A model generated the notes under the pieces. That model saw only the letters and a list, made by a program, of their open reading frames with translations. It was not told the origin of the DNA and did no database searches. DNA of 64,000 nucleotides, taken from the NCBI GenBank assembly GCA_025146135.1, contig CP102255.1:2976001-3040000 (forward strand). The letters are read 5' to 3'. Positions within the stretch are counted from its first letter, which is position 1. Each line of letters starts with the position of its first letter. This DNA comes from Anaerotruncus colihominis. Its GTDB lineage: Bacteria; Bacillota; Clostridia; Oscillospirales; Ruminococcaceae. This document shows, one piece after another, positions 40,172-48,423 of this stretch. The position numbers and the translations under genes were made by a program.

Positions 40172-41986
40172 TCAAGGCCGAAATACCGTTTTGCGGGAAT
40201 CCGGTGCGGCCTGAATTCCCTGAGCTATACCGCCAGCGGATGTGCCGCCTCCCTGCGGCTGCTCACTATCCATTACAATCGTCCCATAGTGGCGGCGGAT
40301 GATGGACTCCTCCAACTCCTGCTTGTCAGCATAGGCAACGGACCGCTGGGCCTTCTCCGGCACTTCATAGGGCTTGCGGAACCGGATGCCCCAGTCGAGG
40401 AACAGCCGCAGCTTGACCTTCATGGGGTGGGCGCCGGTCTTGGCCACAATGAAGCTGCCCTTGGGCATGGACTTGAGTTCATCCGGGGTCATGAGGGGAC
40501 GCTCCATCATCTGAAGGGACTGGCTGGGATCGTTTTTTCCGCGGGAGATACTGCCGCTCATCACCGTCCGGCTGCCCAAAGATTTGGACAGTTCCACCGC
40601 GGTCTGACTGGCCGGGGCGAAGCCGCCGTAAAGGTTGACCTGGCAGTTGTCCACGATGATCTCAGAGCCCTCTTTTCCATAGTTTTTCTGCAGCTGTCCC
40701 GTAATACTCTGGACGATAGGCACCAGCATGAGTCCTCTGGACCGGGAGGCGGAAAACATCAGCTCCAGCGACTGGATGGGCGGGCATGTCCCAAGCTCAT
40801 CTGCAAAGAAGACCACCCGGTTCTTGAGCCGCCCGCCGTTCTCATCGGCCACGGTGAGGATCTCCCGGTACAGGTTTTGGAGGATCAGGCTGACCATGAA
40901 ATACTTGGTCTGATCCTCCTCGGGCAGTACGATAAAGATGGCGGATTTCTCATTGCAAAACTTCTCCGCGTCAATGGCGGTGTCAAAGCAGAGGATCTGC
41001 TCCATCTCCGAGTCGAGGAAGGCGTTTAGGCGGGACAGTACCGTTGAGATCACGGAGGCCATGGCCTGCTCCGCCGTGTTGAGGGCGGACCCGGCAAACC
41101 AGCGGGCCTTATGATTAGGCGGGAGCTTTTCCAGCAGAAGCTGGAACTGATTCTTTCCCTTCACCCGGCTGGGAGCCAGCAGTTCCTGCACCAGCTTGAA
41201 CACCGACACGATGTGGCGCTTTTCAATGGGATTGCCGTCCGCGTCCTCGGTGGGCAGATACTCGGCCACCAGCAAGAACATGGCAGTCAGCAGGCCCTCG
41301 GCGGAATCGTAGAAAAAAGCATTCTGCCCATACTGGGCGCTTTCGCCGCCGCTGGTGTTGATGAGGGTCTTGGCGAGGATCTTGGAGTATTTCTCCGCCT
41401 TAGCCTTTGCTGCCAAGTTTTTGGGGTCGGCCTTATAGATATCCATGTACTTATTGATCAGGTGCAACAGGTTGTTGCCGTCCGACCGGGTGGGATTGCG
41501 TAGATCCAACACGGCGATTTGGTATCCGTAGCAGTCCTTGGCAATACCGGCATAATTGCGGAACAGGTCGCCCTTGGTATCCGTGCAGAGGAAGGACATC
41601 CCGCTGGCGAGGGCATATTCGATGTTGGGGTACAAAAAGAACGCGGTCTTTCCGGCGCCGCTGGCGGCGGTGACCATAGCATGGATGTCATCGGTGTCCA
41701 CCAGAGCTGTGACATGGTCTTTGGGACCTTCGCAGCCAAGGACAAGGCCCTGCTTTTCCGGCAGATGCTCTCCCTTGCGCCACAGCTCTGGTTCAAAAGG
41801 GACATGGGCATAGGTCTGCCGAATCTCCTGTTTGGTAGCCCAGCGTGCGGTTCCATGCTGGCCGTCACCCACAGTCTTGGATTTGATTCCGTCAAGGGTA
41901 TAGTAATGGGAGAGAAACGCGAGGCCGCCGATCACGAGAAACATGATGGCGCCTACCACGATAAGTGTTATAACTTGCGTTGGCAC
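40172..41986 (-). CDS. virD4: VirD4/TraG-type coupling protein (T4CP)
   Basis: A 604-residue inner-membrane ATPase that brings the relaxase-DNA complex to the secretion channel. One N-terminal membrane helix (5-28) is followed by the ATPase domain with Walker A AASGAGKT at 107-114 and Walker B VVFFADELG at 391-399. The FSASRSRGLMLVPIVQSI segment is a conserved T4CP block. The start is GTG at 41986 with AGGAGG five bases upstream. The single N-terminal helix fits the small Gram-positive T4CP type. Confidence 0.95.
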   Translation of the reverse strand: MPTQVITLIVVGAIMFLVIGGLAFLSHYYTLDGIKSKTVGDGQHGTARWATKQEIRQTYAHVPFEPELWRKGEHLPEKQGLVLGCEGPKDHVTALVDTDDIHAMVTAASGAGKTAFFLYPNIEYALASGMSFLCTDTKGDLFRNYAGIAKDCYGYQIAVLDLRNPTRSDGNNLLHLINKYMDIYKADPKNLAAKAKAEKYSKILAKTLINTSGGESAQYGQNAFFYDSAEGLLTAMFLLVAEYLPTEDADGNPIEKRHIVSVFKLVQELLAPSRVKGKNQFQLLLEKLPPNHKARWFAGSALNTAEQAMASVISTVLSRLNAFLDSEMEQILCFDTAIDAEKFCNEKSAIFIVLPEEDQTKYFMVSLILQNLYREILTVADENGGRLKNRVVFFADELGTCPPIQSLELMFSASRSRGLMLVPIVQSITGQLQKNYGKEGSEIIVDNCQVNLYGGFAPASQTAVELSKSLGSRTVMSGSISRGKNDPSQSLQMMERPLMTPDELKSMPKGSFIVAKTGAHPMKVKLRLFLDWGIRFRKPYEVPEKAQRSVAYADKQELEESIIRRHYGTIVMDSEQPQGGGTSAGGIAQGIQAAPDSRKTVFRP

Positions 41987-42052
41987 ATGATCCTCCTTTT
42001 GATATCTACGCCTTAATATCAGAAGGGGATGTTCAGTTTTCGCTTTGTCTGC

Positions 42053-42058
42053 TATAAT
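42053..42058 (+). promoter_or_regulatory. Extended -10 promoter for the plus-strand zinc-ribbon gene
   Basis: TATAAT preceded by TGC makes a TGnTATAAT extended -10. The -35 is weak (TGTTCA at 42030-42035, 17 bp away). The start codon at 42081 is about 20 bp downstream of it. Confidence 0.7.
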
Positions 42059-42080
42059 AAATTGGTATGAGGTGATTGCT

Positions 42081-42248
42081 TTGATTTGCGCATGTGACCA
42101 TTGCTACTATCTGTTTGAGACGCCGGAACTGCCAGAGCAATGCCCGGACTGTGGGAAGCAGGCAACCCGGCCAGCCAATAAGCAGGAGCGGGCAGAATAT
42201 CTCAGCAGACAAACAAGCATCCAGGAAGAAGCGGAGGAGTGGGACTGA
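42081..42248 (+). CDS. Small zinc-ribbon (rubredoxin-like) protein, 55 aa
   Basis: A 55-residue protein with two cysteine pairs, CDHC near the N-terminus (residues 5-8) and CPDC about 15 residues later, a rubredoxin-type zinc ribbon. The start is TTG at 42081 with GAGGTGA upstream; an earlier TTG at 42045 lies before the -10 and is excluded. It is the only plus-strand gene between the coupling protein and TOPRIM genes, so it is expressed separately. Function unknown. Confidence 0.75.
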   Translation: MICACDHCYYLFETPELPEQCPDCGKQATRPANKQERAEYLSRQTSIQEEAEEWD

Positions 42249-42270
42249 GCCATTCCTCCGCTTTGCTGTT
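42231..42270 (+). terminator. Terminator overlapping the zinc-ribbon stop codon
   Basis: GCGGAGGA (42231-42238) pairs with TCCTCCGC (42254-42261), followed by TTTGCTGTTT. It covers the stop codon of the plus-strand gene and faces the convergent TOPRIM gene. Confidence 0.7.
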
Positions 42271-42276
42271 TCAGGC

Positions 42277-43722
42277 TTAGGCCATCACTGGCTCAGCTTC
42301 CCTCTGGGTCTTTTCCTCTTTCTGCCGCCGTTTGATCTCGTCGGCCTCGTACTTGACCGGCACCTTGGCACAGGAGATGGCCAGCTCCAGCCATGCGCTG
42401 GCCACCTCTTTTTTCTCTGCCTGGGTACGGATACCCTGGCACTTGTTCTTGGCCAATACGCTTTGGAATTGCATGGCGATCTCGTCCGCCCGGTTCTTGA
42501 GGATACCCCGGTTCTGATGAGGCAGGATGTGGCTTTCTAAAAACCGGACACCCTGCTCAGTGGTCAGCGCGGTACCCATCTGTTTGCACTCCCGCAGCAC
42601 CACCGAGAGGGCCAGCGCCGCCATCGTTTCCATGCGCTCCATCGCCTGGTCAAAGTGTCCCCAATGGAGGTCGTTCCGGTACCGCAGGAGCAATCCGGGG
42701 AACTGATAAACCGCCCGATCCGGCCGAACTTCCTTGCACCTGGCTCCGATTCGCCGGCAGACAAGCCCCGCCACCGCAAACTGCGGATGATCCTCGGCGG
42801 GCTGGGCCTCCAGTCCATGCCGCGCTTTCAGATCCTCATCCCAGTCTTTATATTCGGATTGCAGCGGGGCAATTTGAGAATAGCCATGCTCTCGGAGAAC
42901 TTCTGAGAGCCGGCCGACGGCCTCGATTCCGGCGGCATCATGATCCAGGCAAAGGATGGCTTTCCGCAGATTTGGATTTTTCTCCAGCATCCACAGCATA
43001 GCATGTTCCGCCGTACCACAGAGAGCCACATAGCTGTGCTGCTGCCAGCCGTCCGGGTACAGGGTGAGAAAGGCAAGCAGATCGATGGGGGCCTCGAATA
43101 CATAGAGGCGGTCGCTGGTACCGACCCAGTGGAAACTGCACCGCGGATCACTGCCCTCTATGTTGCCCCGGTAGCTTTTTCCTTGGGTATAGAGGCCCCG
43201 CTTGTGGGCATGACGGGCAACGCCGCGTTCATCGAATCCGACGAACACGGCGTTGTGATACACCTTTGTCTGATCTATGGACAATTCCCGGCTCTCATAG
43301 ATCAGTCCCTTCTGTGCGAAAGTGCTGAGCACCTCCCGGCTGATGTGTCTCTGCTGGAGCAGATAAGCATATACCCGCCGCAAGGTCTGGTTTGCGGGAG
43401 GCAGGGCAAATTCCTTTGGCGGCCCTTTTTCTTTTTTCTCCGCCGGTACATACACTTCCCCCTGTTCACCGTTGAGCAGACGGGTCACTGCTTCAGGGTA
43501 AGTCAGGCCGTAGAAATTTTGGACAAAGGAGATTGCGTGGCCACCCCTCTCTGCAGCATGATCGTACCACTCATTCCCACGCACGGTAATACTGTGATCC
43601 GAGGCGAGGCGTTTGTCCCGACCGGAGGGGATGAGTTTCTCTCCCTGCCGGCGCAGGAACTCCACCAGATCAACTGAATTTGCCCGGAGCTTTTGCTCCT
43701 CCGTAAAGTGGATGTATGGCAT
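42277..43722 (-). CDS. TOPRIM/DUF3991 primase-like protein
   Basis: A 481-residue protein. Residues 1-90 resemble the region before a primase core (NSVDLVEFLRRQGEKLIP, WYDHAAERGGHAISFVQNF); DUF3991 follows; the TOPRIM domain at about 203-290 has the acidic residues of the fold (FEAPID with Glu209, LCLDHDAAG with Asp260 and Asp262). A long C-terminal helical region ends the protein. These proteins are thought to act in replication of the transferred strand. The ATG at 43722 has GGAGG six bases upstream. Confidence 0.85.
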   Translation of the reverse strand: MPYIHFTEEQKLRANSVDLVEFLRRQGEKLIPSGRDKRLASDHSITVRGNEWYDHAAERGGHAISFVQNFYGLTYPEAVTRLLNGEQGEVYVPAEKKEKGPPKEFALPPANQTLRRVYAYLLQQRHISREVLSTFAQKGLIYESRELSIDQTKVYHNAVFVGFDERGVARHAHKRGLYTQGKSYRGNIEGSDPRCSFHWVGTSDRLYVFEAPIDLLAFLTLYPDGWQQHSYVALCGTAEHAMLWMLEKNPNLRKAILCLDHDAAGIEAVGRLSEVLREHGYSQIAPLQSEYKDWDEDLKARHGLEAQPAEDHPQFAVAGLVCRRIGARCKEVRPDRAVYQFPGLLLRYRNDLHWGHFDQAMERMETMAALALSVVLRECKQMGTALTTEQGVRFLESHILPHQNRGILKNRADEIAMQFQSVLAKNKCQGIRTQAEKKEVASAWLELAISCAKVPVKYEADEIKRRQKEEKTQREAEPVMA

Positions 43723-43774
43723 CCTGCACCTCCCGCAATAATCATGCTGCCTGTATTTTACACAGTTCATCTTC

Positions 43775-43909
43775 TCATTGATTTCTCCCCTTGAGCTTCC
43801 TGTGGAACAGGATGGGCCTACCGGGGATCAGTTTTCTCTTTTTCAGCCTTTGAATGTCCTCAGCATGGGATAACAATATCTGCTGTCTAAATTTCCTTTT
43901 CTGTTTCAA
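43775..43909 (-). CDS. Small highly basic protein, 44 aa
   Basis: A short ORF 13 bp after the relaxase stop. It begins with TTG at 43909, and GGGAG lies seven to eight bases upstream. The 44-residue product contains many Lys and Arg residues (MKQKRKFRQQILLSHAED, then IQRLKKRKLIPGRPIL), so it may bind nucleic acid. It ends 52 bp before the TOPRIM gene. Coding status rests on the binding site and composition only. Confidence 0.55.
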   Translation of the reverse strand: MKQKRKFRQQILLSHAEDIQRLKKRKLIPGRPILFHRKLKGRNQ

Positions 43910-43922
43910 AAAAGAGTCTCCC

Positions 43923-46691
43923 TTACAATTTCATCTCCGGCTCATGGTCATCCGCCTTGTGGCCCTGAGCGATCTTCTTCGCCTTGATTTTTCGCAGGAG
44001 CTTCCGGTCCACAGCCACTCGGATACCGTCAGAGGGTGGCTGGCTCTGCTCCTGAAAGATGTTGGCCAGATGGTGGAGCAGTGAAATGACTGCCGCTGCA
44101 GGCGGCTGTCCCAGCCAGTCATCCATGTGTTCCAGAAAGTATTGAGCGTACTCACTCCCCTGATCCGCCGCCAGTTGGAACCACTTGGTCGCGTTGCTCT
44201 TGTCTTTTGGAACCTCTTTCCCAAGCAGATAGAGTTTGCCGAGGGCATACTGGGCGTATTGATTGCCCTGTTCCGCCACAGCGGTGAGCCAGCGGATGGC
44301 GGTTTCCGTGTCTTTCGGTACCTCCTCGCCCTGGAGCAGCAGCTTTCCCAACCGGTACTGGGCGAACTGGTTTCCAAGTTCCGCAGAGAATGTGAGCCAC
44401 TTCAGCGCGAATGGCGGATCTATGGGCAGACCTGCGTCACCAGAAAGGTACAACTTGCCAAGGGTAAAAGCGGCGAAACTGTTTCCTTGCTCCGCCGCAA
44501 GTGTGAACAGATTCACCGCCTTTTGAATGTCTTTTTCTATTCCTTGACCATCCCGATAGATTTTGCCGAGCGCATATTGCGCGCAGTCCTGGCCGGTTTC
44601 CGCTGCCTTTGTCAGCCACTCCAATGCCTGAGCTGTCTGCTCTGGTGTTGAGGATGGGGCGTCGAGGATCATTTTGGCCAGTTGGTACTGTGCATGGGGA
44701 TTGCCCAGTTTGGATGCCCGTTCAAACCACCCCCTGGCTGCCGCTTCATCCTTTCCAGTTCCTACACCATGGAGGAGCATCCAGCCGATACGGTACTGCA
44801 ATTTATCGTCATGGCTCTGCTGCTCCAACTCAAGAAATCCGGCGAAGGCTTGCTGGTACCACTGTTCCGACACTTCAGTGTCCTTCTCACAGCCAATGCC
44901 ATCCTGATACATCTTTCCTAACTCGTAAGCGGCATAGGGGAAATCCTGCTGTGCAGAGGCTGTGTATAATTCCAGCGCCCGCACATCGTCCTGCTCCACA
45001 CCCTGCCTGCGGCGAAACAGACCAGCAAGGGAATATTGCGCGTACTTGTACTCTTTGTCTACGGAAAGTTGGAACCACCGGGCGGCTTCACCATAGTCCT
45101 GCTCACAGCCGAGGCCCGCGGCATAGAGTTTGCCGATCCGGTACTCCGCATAGCGGTTTTTCTTCTGTTCCTCCACAGCATGGAACGCAGCCAGCGCCTT
45201 TCTGTACCACACATGGGCAGCCTGTATATCAATCTCCTGGCCCAGCCCATCCGCCAGCATCTGTCCCAGGTCGCACATGGCCAGTGCGTTGCCTTTTTGC
45301 GCCCCCTCTTGGAACAGTGAAAATGCCTGCTCAAAGTCCTGGGGCTGATTCTTATCGCCAAACAAACAGCGGCGTGCCAGACGATACTCCTTACTCCATT
45401 CCATGTGTGCTTTGGCAGATCCCGATTTCTCTGGCGGGGCTTCTGGTGGAGATTCCACAGGATCACCACAGTCATCATCGGGCTGGGTCAGCTCCGGCAG
45501 CGACGGATCTCCTGGAGTTGCCGCAGAGACACCGTCCTGCTGGTCATCCGGATGGAATACCTGCTGATGCGCCCCAATCTTCACCGCCTCCTCAATAACA
45601 ATATTTTTGATCCGCTTGAATTCCTTCTGCTGGGAAAGGGGAAGGCGTGGGGGCAGATCGTCTCTGTAGGTGCGCAGTACATCTTCCCGCAGTTCATGCC
45701 ACAGGGCATAGGCCGCAGCGACACATGGGTCTTTGGCCAGCTCGTCCACAATCTCATCCACCACAGCCTTCAGCGGGGCTTTGAGGTAGCCGTACTGCTT
45801 CTTGCCTCCAGTGTGCCGCAGGCGCTCCGCCAGATGCTCCATGAGCTTCTCCATGCGGTGGTTGACCGCAGTGCCGCTCCGCATCTGTTCGATCAGCTGC
45901 TCCAGCACAGAACGGGCATCTTCATTCAGTGCGTTGCGGCTTTTGGCCTGCTTTTGATAGAGCTCCGTCAGTTCCTGCCGGAAGATGTGCTTCGCCAAAC
46001 CAGATTTGATTTGGGCGATCCCAGTTTTCGTGAGGAAGCCCTTGGCAGGATCTGCACTGTAACAGACCATGTGGATGTGCGGATGGTGCGACTCATTGTG
46101 GAAGGCTGCGTACCATCGAAACTGCTCCCAAGGGATTTTCATGGCTGTGGCCATCTGCATGGCATAAGAGGAGAGAAAAGACTTCCAGTTCTCCGCATTG
46201 TCATATCCCAGTCTGGCAGCATCCTCTCTCCGCAGGGAAATGATCGGCAGCCACACATTGCCGGGATATTCTGCTATCGCTTTTGCAGTCTGTGAGAGCA
46301 CCAGAGAATCTTTGTCACCGGTAAACAGACCGTGAGCGCCAAAACGCTGGGCGCGGGGCCGCTTGGCGATGTATTCCAGATATTTCTCCCGGCGGATGAG
46401 CTGGCTCAGATTCTGTTCAATGGCCATAGTGATAAAAGCAGAGGCGTTCCCTCTGTTGGGGGCGGAGAGATAGTCCTCATATTCAAACAGTTCCATGCTC
46501 TCCGGAAAACTCTGGACGAGCTGATCCACCAGCTCTTTCTGCTTGTTGGTTGCTGCCAGTTGCGTATTACCGGGGTCAATTTTCTCAGCGCCATCCCTGG
46601 TAGCGATGTATCCTACAAGATTTTTTAGGTGAGCCGTCACAGTGGGGGAGCCGCCTTTCAGATACGGGCACTTGAAAATAATGCGGGGCAT
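43923..46691 (-). CDS. MobP-type (MobA/MobL) relaxase with Sel1 repeats
   Basis: A 922-residue relaxase. Residues 1-330 form the relaxase domain, with the metal-binding HHPHIH motif at 202-207 after WEQFRWYAAFHNES; the relaxase nicks oriT and stays on the 5' end of the DNA. Residues about 430-860 are around eleven Sel1-like repeats (units such as YRIGKLYAAGLGCEQDYGEAARWF), a solenoid for protein binding. The tail is basic. It follows the accessory protein by 13 bp. Confidence 0.92.
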   Translation of the reverse strand: MPRIIFKCPYLKGGSPTVTAHLKNLVGYIATRDGAEKIDPGNTQLAATNKQKELVDQLVQSFPESMELFEYEDYLSAPNRGNASAFITMAIEQNLSQLIRREKYLEYIAKRPRAQRFGAHGLFTGDKDSLVLSQTAKAIAEYPGNVWLPIISLRREDAARLGYDNAENWKSFLSSYAMQMATAMKIPWEQFRWYAAFHNESHHPHIHMVCYSADPAKGFLTKTGIAQIKSGLAKHIFRQELTELYQKQAKSRNALNEDARSVLEQLIEQMRSGTAVNHRMEKLMEHLAERLRHTGGKKQYGYLKAPLKAVVDEIVDELAKDPCVAAAYALWHELREDVLRTYRDDLPPRLPLSQQKEFKRIKNIVIEEAVKIGAHQQVFHPDDQQDGVSAATPGDPSLPELTQPDDDCGDPVESPPEAPPEKSGSAKAHMEWSKEYRLARRCLFGDKNQPQDFEQAFSLFQEGAQKGNALAMCDLGQMLADGLGQEIDIQAAHVWYRKALAAFHAVEEQKKNRYAEYRIGKLYAAGLGCEQDYGEAARWFQLSVDKEYKYAQYSLAGLFRRRQGVEQDDVRALELYTASAQQDFPYAAYELGKMYQDGIGCEKDTEVSEQWYQQAFAGFLELEQQSHDDKLQYRIGWMLLHGVGTGKDEAAARGWFERASKLGNPHAQYQLAKMILDAPSSTPEQTAQALEWLTKAAETGQDCAQYALGKIYRDGQGIEKDIQKAVNLFTLAAEQGNSFAAFTLGKLYLSGDAGLPIDPPFALKWLTFSAELGNQFAQYRLGKLLLQGEEVPKDTETAIRWLTAVAEQGNQYAQYALGKLYLLGKEVPKDKSNATKWFQLAADQGSEYAQYFLEHMDDWLGQPPAAAVISLLHHLANIFQEQSQPPSDGIRVAVDRKLLRKIKAKKIAQGHKADDHEPEMKL

Positions 46692-46704
46692 TTTCAGTCA
46701 CCGC

Positions 46705-47112
46705 CTATTCCTGCCCCTTTTGGTATTTCACTGCGTCCTTGAGGGAGATATTGCCGTTGGTCTGCTTGACCTCCCGGACACATCTGGCGCGAAGCTGCCG
46801 GAGATCCTCCTCGCTGATCTCCATACCTGCCGCCAGCACATTCATCATCATGCTGGTTTCCACGGCCAGCTTGAAGAGCAGCCGCGCAATGCGGTGTTCG
46901 CTGTCCTCCACCGTTCCCCGCAGGGCGGCCACCAGTGCGGGCGGCAGATAGTCGATGGCCTCGCCGCTGGAAACATATCCGGCGTAAAAACGAATGGCCT
47001 TTTCAATAAACTCGTTTTGGCTCTGGCAGTTGTCCCTTGCACAAAGGTCCTTGACCAGCTGCTGAGTTTCAGGCGCAATGCGCAGAGCGAACTTGATCTT
47101 TTCTCTTGCCAT
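46705..47112 (-). CDS. Mobilisation accessory protein (ribbon-helix-helix)
   Basis: A 135-residue protein. The first 55 residues look like a ribbon-helix-helix DNA-binding domain (KFALRIAPETQQLVKDL, then SQNEFIEKAIRFYAGY); the remainder is helical. Such proteins bind oriT with the relaxase. GGAGG lies five bases before the ATG at 47112. It is the first gene on this side of the probable oriT. Confidence 0.82.
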   Translation of the reverse strand: MAREKIKFALRIAPETQQLVKDLCARDNCQSQNEFIEKAIRFYAGYVSSGEAIDYLPPALVAALRGTVEDSEHRIARLLFKLAVETSMMMNVLAAGMEISEEDLRQLRARCVREVKQTNGNISLKDAVKYQKGQE

Positions 47113-47597
47113 GCTTTCCTCCAATCAAATAAGCCCCAGCCATACTGTACAGTGACTGAGGCAATCCTCTTTTTTCTGGCTTATCCCTGCTTTGATTCCA
47201 GATAAACGCTGAAATGATGGGTAAATCCGCCCATCATAATCCCCAACATGACCCCATGCCCCAGAAAGTGACCCCCGCAAAACCGTTCCCCGACCCGCAT
47301 TGCGGGGCGGTGTGAGCTGTGTGGGGGGCGCTCTGCGACCCCCGCGCTTTATCCCGCACTGTTTTCGACCCCTCGGTTCACCCTCGCTAAAAGCGGAGGC
47401 GAGAGGCCATCAACGCAGGACGGCTACCGCTCATTTTGGGGACTGCCGCACAAAGCCCCCGCAAACCGCTGGGAGGTGCCGCGGGTGTACGGATGCCATC
47501 CCGCCTTGGAAAAGGGCACACAGGGCCGTACAGGGGGCAACGGCGGGGAATGTAAAACTGTCGGCGCAGCAGCGCCGGCAGTTGCGTGAATTGATAT
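47113..47597. other. Gene-free region, probable origin of transfer
   Basis: 485 bp with no plausible gene. It holds an 8-bp inverted repeat (ATGATGGG/CCCATCAT, 47214-47221 and 47230-47237), a hairpin at 47294-47306 (CCCGCA-T-TGCGGG), C-rich blocks around 47255-47345, and a terminator-like hairpin at 47558-47581. The position between the accessory protein and the next operon gene, with inverted repeats, fits oriT. The nick site cannot be named from sequence alone. Confidence 0.6.
47558..47581 (-). terminator. Terminator after the gene at 47598-48275
   Basis: CTGTCGGCGC/GCGCCGGCAG arms (one wobble) with a 4-nt loop; on the minus strand followed by TTTTAC. It lies 16 bp past the stop. Confidence 0.7.
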
Positions 47598-48275
47598 TTA
47601 GCTGAGCTGTGGTTCGTTATTTTGCCCTGCAATCATGTGGGCAACCTCGTCCAGCTCCGCGCTGAGCTCGTCCATGGACATAAACATCCGTCCATCCTCC
47701 AGTTCCTCCTGCGGCTCGGTCAGGCCGTGCAGCTCATCGGCTGCCGCTGCCGCTTTCTCCAACAGGACCCTCCGGCTCTCCACATTTTCTGCAGCCGCGG
47801 CTTCTAAGAAAGCGGCCCAGATCTGGTCCATCATTTCGACGGCATCGTCTCCGCAGTTAAACAGGCAGTCTCCCATGCCGCACATATCGGTGGTCGTTCT
47901 GGCCAGTTCCAACAGCTTCGTGCGGGTTTCCTGTTCATCGGTTTCCGCAACGATGTGGAAAAACTCCAGTGTCATGTCTATCTGCGCATCGATATCAACG
48001 GTTCGGACAAGTTGTGAAGTGGGGATCAGATGCGTAACACATTGGGGCGTACCTGCTGTCTGCTTGAGGTTTTCAATCTCCTGATCGATCCACTCCAGAT
48101 GCGTTTCAACGCCTTCCCCCGTACCGGCTGTGGCGGCCAGCATGGTCAATCCCTTGCGCATTTCCAGGGCGGGGGGGATCGCATCGTCATCCACTGCTTC
48201 GAGAAGTGAGACGGTTTCATGGGCAACGAGGTTGTAGAGATCTGTGATTGTAACCTGCCTTTTTTGTGTTTTCAT
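47598..48275 (-). CDS. Element-specific hypothetical protein, 225 aa
   Basis: An acidic helical protein (ITDLYNLVAHETVSLLEAVDD, VVDIDAQIDMTLEFFHI-like core, ESRRVLLEKAAAAADEL). AAAGGAG precedes the ATG at 48275. Not recognised beyond its place in the transfer operon. It ends with a terminator and the oriT-like region. Confidence 0.65.
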   Translation of the reverse strand: MKTQKRQVTITDLYNLVAHETVSLLEAVDDDAIPPALEMRKGLTMLAATAGTGEGVETHLEWIDQEIENLKQTAGTPQCVTHLIPTSQLVRTVDIDAQIDMTLEFFHIVAETDEQETRTKLLELARTTTDMCGMGDCLFNCGDDAVEMMDQIWAAFLEAAAAENVESRRVLLEKAAAAADELHGLTEPQEELEDGRMFMSMDELSAELDEVAHMIAGQNNEPQLS

Positions 48276-48423
48276 TGTGTGAACTCCTTTCTGTTTTGTG
48301 ACGGGTTGATGGTTTGCAGCAAACACATTGCCACATTTTTTTGCAGAAATCCATTCATCAGCACCGACAAAAAGCTGCTTGTCACACTGTGCAGACTGAA
48401 TAAAATTCGCTGTAGCTCTCCGC

